From Polaromonas sp. (lineage in GTDB: Bacteria; Pseudomonadota; Gammaproteobacteria; Burkholderiales; Burkholderiaceae_C), in assembly GCA_013298945.1 (NCBI GenBank), contig JAAFJR010000006.1:1-64000 (forward strand): DNA of 64,000 nucleotides, given 5' to 3'. How positions within the stretch are numbered: position 1 is the stretch's first letter; every line of letters starts with the position of its first letter. Below, one piece after another: positions 1-7,461 of this stretch. The notes under the pieces are model-generated. The model was not told the DNA's origin and did not search any database. It worked only from the letters and a program-made list of their open reading frames with translations. Made by a program: the position numbers and the translations under genes.

Positions 1-210
1 AGAACGGGCTTCTTGGCGTTTTCTGGATTCAGCTTCACGTTCTTGCTGACGACGCAGTTCAGCAGCGGGGTCTGGCAACACAGTTTGCGACCAAGCCAAG
101 CTTTGCATGCCCATACCCAAAACTATGCCCAAAAATAAGCTGGTGATGATTTTGTGGTGAAACTTGTTCAAATTCGTTGCAAGCTTGCGGGGTATTTGTA
201 AAGGAAACAT
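1..210 (-). CDS. Two-partner secretion outer-membrane transporter, N-terminus (partial)
   Basis: The gene starts at the ATG read from 210 and runs off the left edge, so only 70 codons are visible. The N-terminus has a basic start, a hydrophobic stretch (about residues 22-38) and a likely signal-peptidase site after AWS. It continues as QTVLPDPAAELRRQQERE and a Glu/Arg/Gln-rich linker. That layout, signal peptide then a short proline motif and an RQQE-type helix, is typical of ShlB/FhaC-type TpsB transporters just before the POTRA domains. These proteins export large TpsA adhesins or haemolysins across the outer membrane. The barrel is not visible, so the family call rests on the N-terminus alone. 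No partner is in the window. Confidence 0.5.
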   Translation of the reverse strand, partial: MFPLQIPRKLATNLNKFHHKIITSLFLGIVLGMGMQSLAWSQTVLPDPAAELRRQQEREAESRKRQEARS

Positions 211-381
211 GGGATTTAAATTTATAGACAGCAAACTAGCGCGTTATAACGCTCAACTTCTTTGACTTTACTTGATTTTTTTGTATTTTCACGTTAGCGT
301 CATTTAAATACTGGATTTTGCGCATTATTTGCTATTTTTAGACTGTCGATTTATAGAGTGTAAATCCGTCAAATCGCAAGC

Positions 382-609
382 GTGGATAAACGCCTTGCAC
401 CAGAAAAACGAATCGGACTTGCTTTACGTGCTGTGCGTGAAGCTGCTGGCTTGTCGCAAGAAGGTTTGTCTTTTGAGGCTGGTTTGCACCGTACTTACAT
501 TGGTGCAGTTGAGCGCGGTGAGAAAAATATCACCCTACGCAACATCATTCGCGTCGCCAATGCTTTGCAGGTCAAAGCTTCCGACATCCTGTTGGCAGCT
601 CATTTGTGA
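382..609 (+). CDS. XRE-family DNA-binding regulator, small
   Basis: A 75-residue protein consisting almost entirely of one Cro/C1-type helix-turn-helix. LRAVREAAGLSQEGLSFEAG holds the scanning helices, followed by HRTYIGAVERGEKNITL and a closing helix ending in ASDILLAAHL. The start is a GTG; an in-frame stop at 361-363 excludes a longer protein. It stands alone in AT-rich DNA and is divergent from the TPS transporter start, so local autoregulation is plausible but unproven. Such single-domain regulators are common in islands and restriction-modification loci (C proteins); no restriction gene is adjacent. Confidence 0.8.
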   Translation: MDKRLAPEKRIGLALRAVREAAGLSQEGLSFEAGLHRTYIGAVERGEKNITLRNIIRVANALQVKASDILLAAHL

Positions 610-1218
610 GCTATTTTTTTGGCAAGTTAAAGACGAAAATTCATCATCAAATTTACCATTGACAGCTCCTAACATCAAATAAAGTCCATTTTTCTTAATT
701 CTATGCCTGATGTTATGTACAGTCAAATAAAATAACCAAAACATCAAAATAAAAACTTCAAAACAGTCAAGAAAATGCAAATAAAACCAATTTGCTTAAA
801 ATTTAAGCGCTCAATTACTGTTTTTTAATGATATTTGCATCTAAAAACGTTTAAAATACAGTCATTGGTAGTCTATTTGACGAAATAGCGGTCTTTGACC
901 GAATTCTCATGATCGACTGCCGATGCCAAGTAAGTTGCGTTTTTCACCAGATTCAACTTGCCTGAGCAGCCCAAACGATCTGTTTGAGGCCATCGCCCAC
1001 AACCACAAAGGTTGCACTGGGCGACACCGCTCTGCTACCCGATAATCCCCCCGCAAACAAGTACCCAAACAGCGTGCCTGACGCCTCCAAAGCATCCGGC
1101 TGTTTAGTCACGTCTGTGCTTGTCTGCATCTTCTAAACCCTGATTGACCATGCGTCATCGTTAGTCCTTTCATTCAACTTGTGGGGCGACTCGGTTGGCA
1201 AGGTCTGGAGAACAAACC
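610..1218. other. Gene-poor, AT-rich intergenic stretch
   Basis: About 600 bases without a convincing gene. The first 260 bases are strongly AT-rich, with many A and T runs. From about 950 composition becomes more balanced. A 58-codon minus-strand frame (953-1129) reads like protein in its second half (LFAGGLSGSRAVSPSATFVV), but has no recognised domain or good ribosome site. It may be a gene remnant. I see no tRNA, clear terminator or insertion-sequence end here. Confidence 0.5.
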
Positions 1219-2304
1219 ATGAACCTCGATGAACCCCTTGTCACGGCTTTTGAAACCATCCGTGAGCACGTCAATTTTTCTAATTTCAGTCCTGTGCCTC
1301 ACCCTGACAATTTGAAGTTTCAGGCTGCGGAAGAACGCCAAACTATGCACCGATTAGGCACCCACTTGGCTGAAATTGTGAGTAATCCTGACGGTGAAGA
1401 TTTGCAGTATTGCGCCCACACCGTGCGTCGTTATTTCTGGAAAGAATTGGGACTGTCGCAGCCACCAGAATTGGCCACCAAAGTGCCACGGTTTTTGCTC
1501 AGTCTCGACCACAAGATGGAGCCTCGAACCGATTTGCACGAACTGGCCTCCCAGTTAGCAGCAGTGAAGCTAAACGAAACACCTGTGCTGTGTATCGTCG
1601 CATCCAAGCTAGGGCTGCTGCAAAAGCTACTGAATCTGTCAGACGCGGCAATCAAATATCTAACATTGGCCTATGCAAATTGCAGCATCCACAGTCTGAC
1701 CAAAGACGAGTCCAGTAGCCTCAAAGTCGCACTGTCCCGCATTGGCTTGGCAGAAGATGCTCACCGTAACCGTGCTGTCTCCGTTTTGCTAGACGCACCG
1801 TTGGCTGATGTTGAGGTCTTGTTTGCAGCACCATCAACATTGGTCGCTTTACGTTTTGTGGATGCTGCGGTTTTTAACCAAAGACGAACTTTGCGGGATG
1901 TATTTGTACTCACCGATGAGTTTGTTACCTTGCTTGAAACGTCATACCGCTCACACGAAGCATTACTGGCAGGCATTTTGGAGCCAGAACAGGACTTCGA
2001 CTTGCTAGATGACGGTACGATACCGACGGGCTACCTGTATGAAATCATGCCCAAGCAGATAGCCGAGTGCTATGAACGCACGGTGCTGAACCAAGCCATG
2101 CAGTCACAACATGTGCATCACATCATCAAATGGTTCACGGGTGGATTGTCAGTTCCGTTAGAAGCACTTTATGCAATAGACAGTCGCATCAGTTTTGAAA
2201 GCATACGCGATGCCATCAAACGTGCTGCTTTGGACTGCTGTACGGCTAATAGGCCATTGGATGCGCATGCGATTTTGAAGGCAATTTACGCTGCATCAGC
2301 TTAA
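1219..2304 (+). CDS. Uncharacterised helical protein
   Basis: I do not recognise this 361-residue protein. I chose the ATG at 1219 because GGAG lies about 9 bases upstream; an upstream TTG at 1195 is also in frame. The sequence is mostly alpha-helical with many Leu/Ala repeats. It has no signal peptide, no membrane span and no obvious catalytic motif. The middle (around LSDAAIKYLTLAY and SLKVALSRIGLAEDAHRN) resembles alpha-helical repeat proteins such as the DUF2336 type, but this is only an impression. It is followed by a rho-independent terminator at 2374-2407, so it is probably a single-gene transcript. It sits in the accessory block at the left of the window. Confidence 0.6.
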   Translation: MNLDEPLVTAFETIREHVNFSNFSPVPHPDNLKFQAAEERQTMHRLGTHLAEIVSNPDGEDLQYCAHTVRRYFWKELGLSQPPELATKVPRFLLSLDHKMEPRTDLHELASQLAAVKLNETPVLCIVASKLGLLQKLLNLSDAAIKYLTLAYANCSIHSLTKDESSSLKVALSRIGLAEDAHRNRAVSVLLDAPLADVEVLFAAPSTLVALRFVDAAVFNQRRTLRDVFVLTDEFVTLLETSYRSHEALLAGILEPEQDFDLLDDGTIPTGYLYEIMPKQIAECYERTVLNQAMQSQHVHHIIKWFTGGLSVPLEALYAIDSRISFESIRDAIKRAALDCCTANRPLDAHAILKAIYAASA

Positions 2305-2373
2305 GCCAGAACACTGACCCCAGAACCTAGCGGTTTCGTTGCTACGCCACCGCGCTGATTAACCCTAGCAAAT

Positions 2374-2407
2374 GCCTCGTATCGGATAACACATGCCGAG
2401 GCTTTTT
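2374..2407 (+). terminator. Rho-independent terminator
   Basis: GCCTCG at 2374-2379 pairs with CGAGGC at 2397-2402, followed by five T residues. It lies downstream of the uncharacterised gene ending at 2304 and before the gene starting at 2467. The 17-base loop is long, so strength is uncertain. Confidence 0.55.
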
Positions 2408-2466
2408 CACGTCCGAATTTCACATCTATTTTTTCATTCCATTTTCATAACAACACGGAAAAGACT

Positions 2467-2883
2467 ATGACTACCAATCACGACACAACTACCGACACGG
2501 CGCAAACAAAACCGTCCGTGACCATCATCTCCAACGCCGCCAAATTTCAACTGGGGCAATGCGTCGCCACGCCGGGCGCATTGGCACTGCTGGAGAAAAC
2601 TGGATTCAGCGCAGCGTTTCTCATCAACCGACACCTTCATGGCTCATGGGGCGATGTGTGTAAAGAGGATGCCGAAATGAATGAAATGGCGCTGAAAGAC
2701 GGCTCTCGAATCATGTCGGTGTACCGATTAGTTTCGCCCGAAAAGTTGAGAGCAACACCGCAATCAAAGCGATCTGACTTGCCAACTCTATGGATTATCA
2801 CGGAAGCAGTGAGCGGCGAAGGCAGCGAGGGTGACGATGGACAACGTGCCAGCACATGCGTGCTTTTGCCGGAGGACTACTGA
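2467..2883 (+). CDS. Plasmid/ICE-associated conserved protein
   Basis: A 138-residue cytoplasmic protein with the signature order ATPGALALLEKTGFSAAFLI, then HGSWGDVCKEDAEMNE, then GSRIMSVYRL, LWIITEA and a C-terminal LLPEDY. From memory this pattern belongs to a small family found on plasmids and integrative conjugative elements. It is often labelled plasmid-related protein or, misleadingly, type I restriction subunit M; its function is unknown. The stop overlaps the neighbourhood of the next start (ATG at 2885), so the two genes are probably translationally coupled. Its presence supports a mobile origin for this left-hand block. Confidence 0.7.
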   Translation: MTTNHDTTTDTAQTKPSVTIISNAAKFQLGQCVATPGALALLEKTGFSAAFLINRHLHGSWGDVCKEDAEMNEMALKDGSRIMSVYRLVSPEKLRATPQSKRSDLPTLWIITEAVSGEGSEGDDGQRASTCVLLPEDY

Positions 2884-2884
2884 C

Positions 2885-3646
2885 ATGGCGATGCAAAAAT
2901 CAAAATCCAGTGGTGTCGTTTCGTATCGGTTTCAACGCTACTTTCACACGCTGCAAACCGGGCACTACCTGCTCAAAAAATCCATGCGCCAAGACCCCGT
3001 GCGGGTGTTCTTTCAGCAGGGTGATATTGATGGGGCATGCGGAATTCATGTGTTCGCAGCCGTCATGGTTCTCTTTGACTTGGCTAAAAGCGTTGCGCTG
3101 CAAGACATGCCCAAGCGAAAGTACGGAGTTCCATCGGAAGTTTGGAAGGCTTTTTCGCATACATTTTTTGCAGGGGTTCACGCGCATGAATTTGTGGCAT
3201 TGGTTGACTCCCTCAAGTTGCCATTGAACTTGACGCTTCGTGAAAGTAAAGACGGTGGTTTAGACCGCTGGGTGGTGGACTGTTTGATGCGTGGCGAGCT
3301 GGTTGCCATCGTGACGGCATCTGCGAAAAACTCCAAGTTCAAGCACTGGTCATTGGCTCTTGGAATCGAGGGCTTGGTGGCGGGACGTGAAACCAAGCCA
3401 GACACGATTTTGCTGCTCGACCCATCCGCCAGTGAGCCAAGCTACAGACCACATAACGCAAGGCTTCGTGTGCCTATCACTGGCCCCGGTAGCCGGGCCG
3501 GAAAGTCTGCCGACGAACTGAGCCAGTCACCCAAAAGCAAAGCCACGAGCAAGCCTATTCATTGGCTGTACGAGTCTGGTGACTTTGCCACTGAGCAAGT
3601 GCGCTTGGTGTCAGCGGTTCGGTTCAGGTACGCCGACTGGACTTGA
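2885..3646 (+). CDS. Papain-like (C39-type) fold protein, putative cysteine peptidase
   Basis: A 253-residue protein; I start it at the ATG right after the preceding stop, not at the upstream in-frame ATG inside the previous gene. The motif QQGDIDGACGIH puts Gln45 before Cys52. A later KHWSLAL gives His154, and ILLLDPSASEPSY gives Asp179. This Gln-Cys-His-Asp order and spacing is that of papain-like C39 peptidases (the general pattern is Gln, then D-x-C-G, then H, then DP). No ABC or membrane domain is attached and there is no signal peptide, so it would act in the cytoplasm. The role is unknown. The fold assignment is inference from motifs; pairing with an antisense XRE gene suggests a regulated accessory locus. 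Confidence 0.55.
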   Translation: MAMQKSKSSGVVSYRFQRYFHTLQTGHYLLKKSMRQDPVRVFFQQGDIDGACGIHVFAAVMVLFDLAKSVALQDMPKRKYGVPSEVWKAFSHTFFAGVHAHEFVALVDSLKLPLNLTLRESKDGGLDRWVVDCLMRGELVAIVTASAKNSKFKHWSLALGIEGLVAGRETKPDTILLLDPSASEPSYRPHNARLRVPITGPGSRAGKSADELSQSPKSKATSKPIHWLYESGDFATEQVRLVSAVRFRYADWT

Positions 3647-4049
3647 CAGGTTTGGCTGGTGCAACTGTTTTGGCGGTGCGTCTTGCCAGCTTCTGCGCAG
3701 GTTTGTCCAGAGTGGCTTGGTTGGCGCGACGCTTATCGCCACCCTCAGCCACCGGCTTCATGGTCGCAGTGATGCCTTCAAACAGCGTTGGCAATGTGAT
3801 GCCTAGCGAGTAGCACAAGGTAGCCAGCGTCAGCAGGGAAGGGTTGACGTATCCGCACTCAATTTTGCTGATGCGAGAGCGTTCTACCTCCGCGTCATAC
3901 GCCAAATCGACTTGAGTTTTCTTTGCTGCTTCGCGGTGCCGCTTGAGGTTCTGACCCAGTGCAAGCGTCACCGGATTGGGGAGAAGACTTGTCGAAAGTT
4001 CAGCACCTTGAATGGCACCCCGGCTGCTCTTCGGGGCTGTTGTTTTCAT
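3624..4049 (-). CDS. XRE-family regulator with basic C-terminal tail
   Basis: A 141-residue protein. Residues about 30-95 form a Cro/C1 helix-turn-helix (LGQNLKRHREAAKKTQVDLA, then SRISKIECGYVNPSL, then YSLGITLPTLFEGI). The last 40 residues are rich in Lys, Arg, Ala and Pro, which may add non-specific DNA contact. It is convergent with the papain-like gene (23-base 3' overlap) and divergent from the gene at 4166. The shared region contains a direct repeat that could be its operator. It probably controls its own promoter and the divergent one; this is inference from position. Confidence 0.8.
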   Translation of the reverse strand: MKTTAPKSSRGAIQGAELSTSLLPNPVTLALGQNLKRHREAAKKTQVDLAYDAEVERSRISKIECGYVNPSLLTLATLCYSLGITLPTLFEGITATMKPVAEGGDKRRANQATLDKPAQKLARRTAKTVAPAKPVKSSRRT

Positions 4050-4090
4050 GCCCTAAAGGTTCGCGTAGTGTGCCTTTCATGGAAACGTCT

Positions 4091-4138
4091 TAAACGACAC
4101 AATACATGCGAAAATATGTGCCTTTAACGACACATAAG
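4091..4138. promoter_or_regulatory. Direct repeat, possible XRE operator
   Basis: Two near-identical copies of T-T-A-A-(A)-CGACACA lie about 30 bases apart (around 4092-4102 and 4123-4133), between the divergent XRE gene (start 4049) and the gene starting at 4166. The separation is about three helical turns, as expected for cooperative repressor binding. An additional TGTGCCTTT occurs twice in the same interval. No experimental support; the assignment is positional. Confidence 0.35.
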
Positions 4139-4165
4139 AAGCCCATACATCAAATAGGAGAAAAA

Positions 4166-5032
4166 ATGAGATTCATCAAAATCGGCGGACTGATCGTCAT
4201 AGCCTTGGTCGCTTTGCTTGTTGTGATCGGCATCTTTGCCCCAGACCCCAAGAAGCAAGGCGGCGAAACCAGTACAGATACAAAGGCTGCAATCGGGCAA
4301 GCGGCAACTCAGGTCAAAGCCGTCAGCGTGAAAGTACCCGAACGCCCAGCAGACCAGTGTCTGGATGGTGTTTGCGTCGGCGCAGAGCCTTCGGAACTGG
4401 TCGCGCTCAAGTGGATTGAAAAGAAGAACCACGCAGGCAACAGTGGCTTAAATGGTGCCCAGCTTGAAATGGTTGAGGCCGAAGAAAAGCGTGTGGAGTC
4501 TGAGTGCGCGAAACGACAGGCCGTCACTTGGGGCAGCAAGTCTGGTGACCTATGCCGTGTGCTACTTGGTGGAGATACGCAGTTTTGGCCTGTCATCGCA
4601 AAGATCGAACCAATGCAGCTATCTGCCGTGCTTCGCTTCTTTGGCGCGGAAGCACAACCTGTTTGCCAGTACGCCAAAGACCCATACCGTTTCTACGGTG
4701 ACATCGAGACAGACAGCGGAAAGACCCGCGTTGAACTCCGATTCGGTACGGATGGCAAGCTGCGCGTTCAAAAGATTGAAAAGAAATACGCATCTGACAA
4801 CGAGGCTACAGCTACCGCCATCGTCGCCAAGCTCAATGAAAAACACCCCTATTTGAAGCCGGATGGTAAGGACGGGGTTGGACAGTATTTCGTTGGTGAT
4901 GCAGCTTGGGGTGGAACGGTCAAATTGATAGTCAACAACACGCCGACTATCACTATGTTGGGGTCAAAAACTGACTTTGATCCGACTCAAGTTGCGGCTT
5001 GCAATGCGGCCAAATCTGTCACCGTTCAATAG
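4166..5032 (+). CDS. Uncharacterised membrane-anchored protein
   Basis: The ATG at 4166 has a strong AGGAG 8 bases upstream, so I prefer it to the in-frame ATG at 4106; this gives 288 residues. Residues about 5-27 (GGLIVIALVALLVVIGIFA) form one hydrophobic helix, likely an uncleaved N-in anchor with the rest in the periplasm. A Lys/Gly/Thr-rich linker follows, then a soluble domain with several Cys residues. The region AEAQPVCQYAKDPYRFYGDI, followed by alternating beta-like segments, is the most distinctive part. I do not recognise the family. It is followed after 9 bases by the secreted hydrolase gene, so the two are probably co-transcribed and both act in the periplasm. Confidence 0.6.
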   Translation: MRFIKIGGLIVIALVALLVVIGIFAPDPKKQGGETSTDTKAAIGQAATQVKAVSVKVPERPADQCLDGVCVGAEPSELVALKWIEKKNHAGNSGLNGAQLEMVEAEEKRVESECAKRQAVTWGSKSGDLCRVLLGGDTQFWPVIAKIEPMQLSAVLRFFGAEAQPVCQYAKDPYRFYGDIETDSGKTRVELRFGTDGKLRVQKIEKKYASDNEATATAIVAKLNEKHPYLKPDGKDGVGQYFVGDAAWGGTVKLIVNNTPTITMLGSKTDFDPTQVAACNAAKSVTVQ

Positions 5033-5041
5033 GGTCTCATC

Positions 5042-6076
5042 ATGAAACGCTTTTTCGGAACCATTGCAATCTTCGCCAGCACTGCAATCGCTCATGCTGC
5101 CCCGCTTGCGGACCTCTCGGGCGGTCAGACAGGACGAATTGAATTTCAAAGCATTTCAGCGTCTGACCCATGGGGGTATGTTCGCAAGAACCTAAAAAGT
5201 CGGGATCCTATATTGATTTACGGCGACTTGCTGATGCCCAAGAACATTGCGGCAAATCAAAAAGTTCCTGCTTTGGTTCTTAGCCACGGCAGCAGTGGTG
5301 TCAGTCCGTATGCGTATGAAGTTTGGGCAGCGCAAATGAATGCCGCAGGCGTTGCAGTTTTCATCATTGACTCGTTCAAACCGCGAGGTTTTTCTGAGAC
5401 CAACACAATACAGAATCCGGCTGGGCCAATGGCGCAAGTAGCCGACGCACTCTACGGATTGCGGTTGCTTGCGACCCATCCTCAGATTGACAACAGCAGA
5501 ATTTTCAACATTGGATTTTCGCGTGGTGGGAGCACAGCGTTTCATACTGCTTGGCCTATGATGCAAGCGCCCGTAGATACCAATGGAATTAAATTCGCGG
5601 GTCATATACCTGTGTATCCTGGCGGCTGCGATATTCGGTATCGTGCTGATTCGTCAAAGGCAACTGCACCTGTATTCATGGCGCTGGCTGATGTTAAAGG
5701 CGAAGATTGGCAAAACGGAGCAAATTGCATCCGGTACGCAAAAGAGCTTGCGGCGGCAGGCCAGCCGGTGACGTACAAAGAATATCCAGGCACGTATCAC
5801 GGCTTTGACGGCCGCGCCAAGTTCTTCTATTTCAACAACGCCTACGTGAGTACCAAATGCGATATGGAGGTGCAGTTAACAGACGTTCTCGGCGGTGGCT
5901 TAGGCCGCGATGCCAAAGATTTGAAAACTGGAAAAACATTAACGTCTTACGACGATTGGAATACAGCATCTAAAGAGTGTTTGAGTAGTGTGCGCGCCCG
6001 CGTCGGCGGCGACCAGCGTCAAAGCGATGAACTGGTCAAAGATGTTTTGACATTCATTAAAGCTCAAACAAAATGA
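5042..6076 (+). CDS. Secreted alpha/beta-hydrolase, dienelactone-hydrolase family
   Basis: A 344-residue protein with a Sec signal peptide (MKRFFGTIAIFASTAIAHAA, cut near residue 20). The alpha/beta-hydrolase features are present: KVPALVLSHGSSG for the oxyanion region, GFSRGG for the nucleophile elbow (Ser in G-F-S-R-G), and a catalytic His in EYPGTYHGFDG. The acid is probably the Asp in MALADVKGEDW. Family members hydrolyse lactones or esters; the substrate here is unknown. The C-terminal region has two Cys residues that could form a disulphide after export. Its stop overlaps the ATG of a tiny downstream frame (6073). Confidence 0.75.
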   Translation: MKRFFGTIAIFASTAIAHAAPLADLSGGQTGRIEFQSISASDPWGYVRKNLKSRDPILIYGDLLMPKNIAANQKVPALVLSHGSSGVSPYAYEVWAAQMNAAGVAVFIIDSFKPRGFSETNTIQNPAGPMAQVADALYGLRLLATHPQIDNSRIFNIGFSRGGSTAFHTAWPMMQAPVDTNGIKFAGHIPVYPGGCDIRYRADSSKATAPVFMALADVKGEDWQNGANCIRYAKELAAAGQPVTYKEYPGTYHGFDGRAKFFYFNNAYVSTKCDMEVQLTDVLGGGLGRDAKDLKTGKTLTSYDDWNTASKECLSSVRARVGGDQRQSDELVKDVLTFIKAQTK

Positions 6077-6234
6077 CCCGCATCAAAGTAGGTAGTGCGT
6101 GTAAGTGGTTGGATTCCGAGGGCAACACTTTAGCGGACACTAACTTTCGCACAGTCACGATTCGTCGGCTACTCACTATGACAGCAAAGGAACGCCATTC
6201 TTGCTTGCTGGACATTCTTGAACACAACTTGTGA
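6073..6234 (+). CDS. Small hypothetical ORF, 53 codons
   Basis: An ATG overlaps the TGA of the hydrolase gene (ATGA), giving a 53-residue frame beginning MTRIKVGSACKWLDSEGN and ending ILEHNL. The next gene begins 10 bases later. The coupled start and tight spacing argue for translation; the absence of a known domain and the damaged downstream gene argue that it could be a remnant. I have no function to suggest. Confidence 0.3.
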   Translation: MTRIKVGSACKWLDSEGNTLADTNFRTVTIRRLLTMTAKERHSCLLDILEHNL

Positions 6235-6244
6235 AACCTTACCA

Positions 6245-7411
6245 ATGAAATTGACCAATCTCATCGCATTGATTTGCCCATAGCTTGTCAGCGCGCCTAC
6301 CTTCGCCCAAAACAACCCACTTGCTGACGGCGCTGCCGCAGCCCCAGACGAGTGGCTGCTGGTCAAGAAAGGCAATCCGTGGTGGTACGAAACCAAGCCA
6401 AGCCCCACGCCTGTTCAGCTTCAAAAGCGAGCACCAACGGCAGCAGAGCAATCCGTCATTGATAAGGTACGCGCATTGGTGGCAAATCGGCCAGCCAAAG
6501 CGTCTGTATTGATGGATGGTGACACGGTGCTGTACTCTGAGACAAAAGCGCCAGCAGACGCTGATTCCGTCTTCTTTGGCTTCTCCATGGGCAAGACAGT
6601 TACGGCTATGGCCGTTGGTCAGGCGATCTGCGCAGGAAAGCTCAAGCTTGACACCCGTGCAAGTGACGTTGTGCCGGAACTCAACGGCAAAGCGTTGGGC
6701 AATGCCACAGTACGTGATTTACTGCGCATGGCATCCGGTGCGGCAGACCCCAACCCTGACAGTTCTGTCTGGACGCCTGATCAGTTCAAAGAATGGGGAC
6801 GTGGCAACTTGAATCTGGTCAATCTGGTGACAGAAGACCGAATTGCCAAAGCAGCACGGGGCGTGTTCTCAGATTACAAACCGGGCGAAGTGACCTCATA
6901 TAAGAGCACCGACCCGATTCTGTTGGGCATCATGGTCAGCCGAGCCACGGGTACGCCTTGGAGTCGATGGATTCAAGAGCAGATTTTGAATCCGATGGGA
7001 GCAGAAAAGCCGGGTTTGTATGTGCAAGACCGTCAACAAAACGGGCTGGCTGATAGCGGAATGCGCTTGCGGCTTGAGGACTGGATGCGATTCGCAGTGT
7101 GGGTCAAACGCAGTTCCAAAGAGCAGGGCTGCTTTGGTGACTATGTGCGGGCTGCATTGAGCACGCAAATCAGCAACGGCAGCAGCCCCAATACGCGCAA
7201 GATGGGCAAACTATTTGGCGGTTATGGCTATTTCACTTGGACAGACAATAGCATCGTACCGAACACAGCTTGGGCATCTGGCTGGGGTGGTCAACGCATC
7301 GGCTGGAATACAGCCCCCGCCAACAACCGGATGGTCATCACGTTCTCGAATATCGAGACTTGGATGCCGGAGGTTTATGAAGTGGCGCGGGACTGGAATC
7401 GGCTAAAGTAA
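6245..7411 (+). pseudogene. Beta-lactamase-fold serine hydrolase with an amber stop in the signal peptide
   Basis: The frame from the ATG at 6245 reads MKLTNLIALICP, then TAG at 6281-6283, then LVSAPTFAQNNP and continues open to 7411. Without the TAG this would be an ordinary Sec signal peptide (cut after TFA), so the gene appears to have lost export by a nonsense change. Downstream, FGFSMGKT holds the S-x-x-K active-site motif of class C beta-lactamase/DD-peptidase-like hydrolases, followed by the typical ATVRDLLRMASG and a GWGGQRIGWN segment. Internal restarts (TTG at 6476, GTG at 6479) would make a protein of about 310 residues that stays in the cytoplasm. Such proteins hydrolyse esters or peptides; many are not antibiotic-resistance enzymes. 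A sequencing error or suppression would also explain the stop. Confidence 0.65.
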
Positions 7412-7423
7412 GTACAAAAAATG

Positions 7424-7459
7424 AAAAAGCCACCTCAGCAAACCGAGGTGGCTTTTTTT
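7424..7459. terminator. Bidirectional rho-independent terminator
   Basis: AAAAAGCCACCTC (7424-7436) pairs with GAGGTGGCTTTTT (7445-7457) across an 8-base loop, with A and T runs on both flanks. It sits between the convergent hydrolase pseudogene (+) and the split tRNA gene (-), and can terminate both. Confidence 0.85.
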
Positions 7460-7461
7460 AT

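Noticed and set aside
907-1129. Minus-strand small frames in the 610-1218 gap
   Set aside because: One frame (953-1129) looks slightly protein-like, but has no recognised domain, ribosome site or neighbour support; kept only as a possible remnant.
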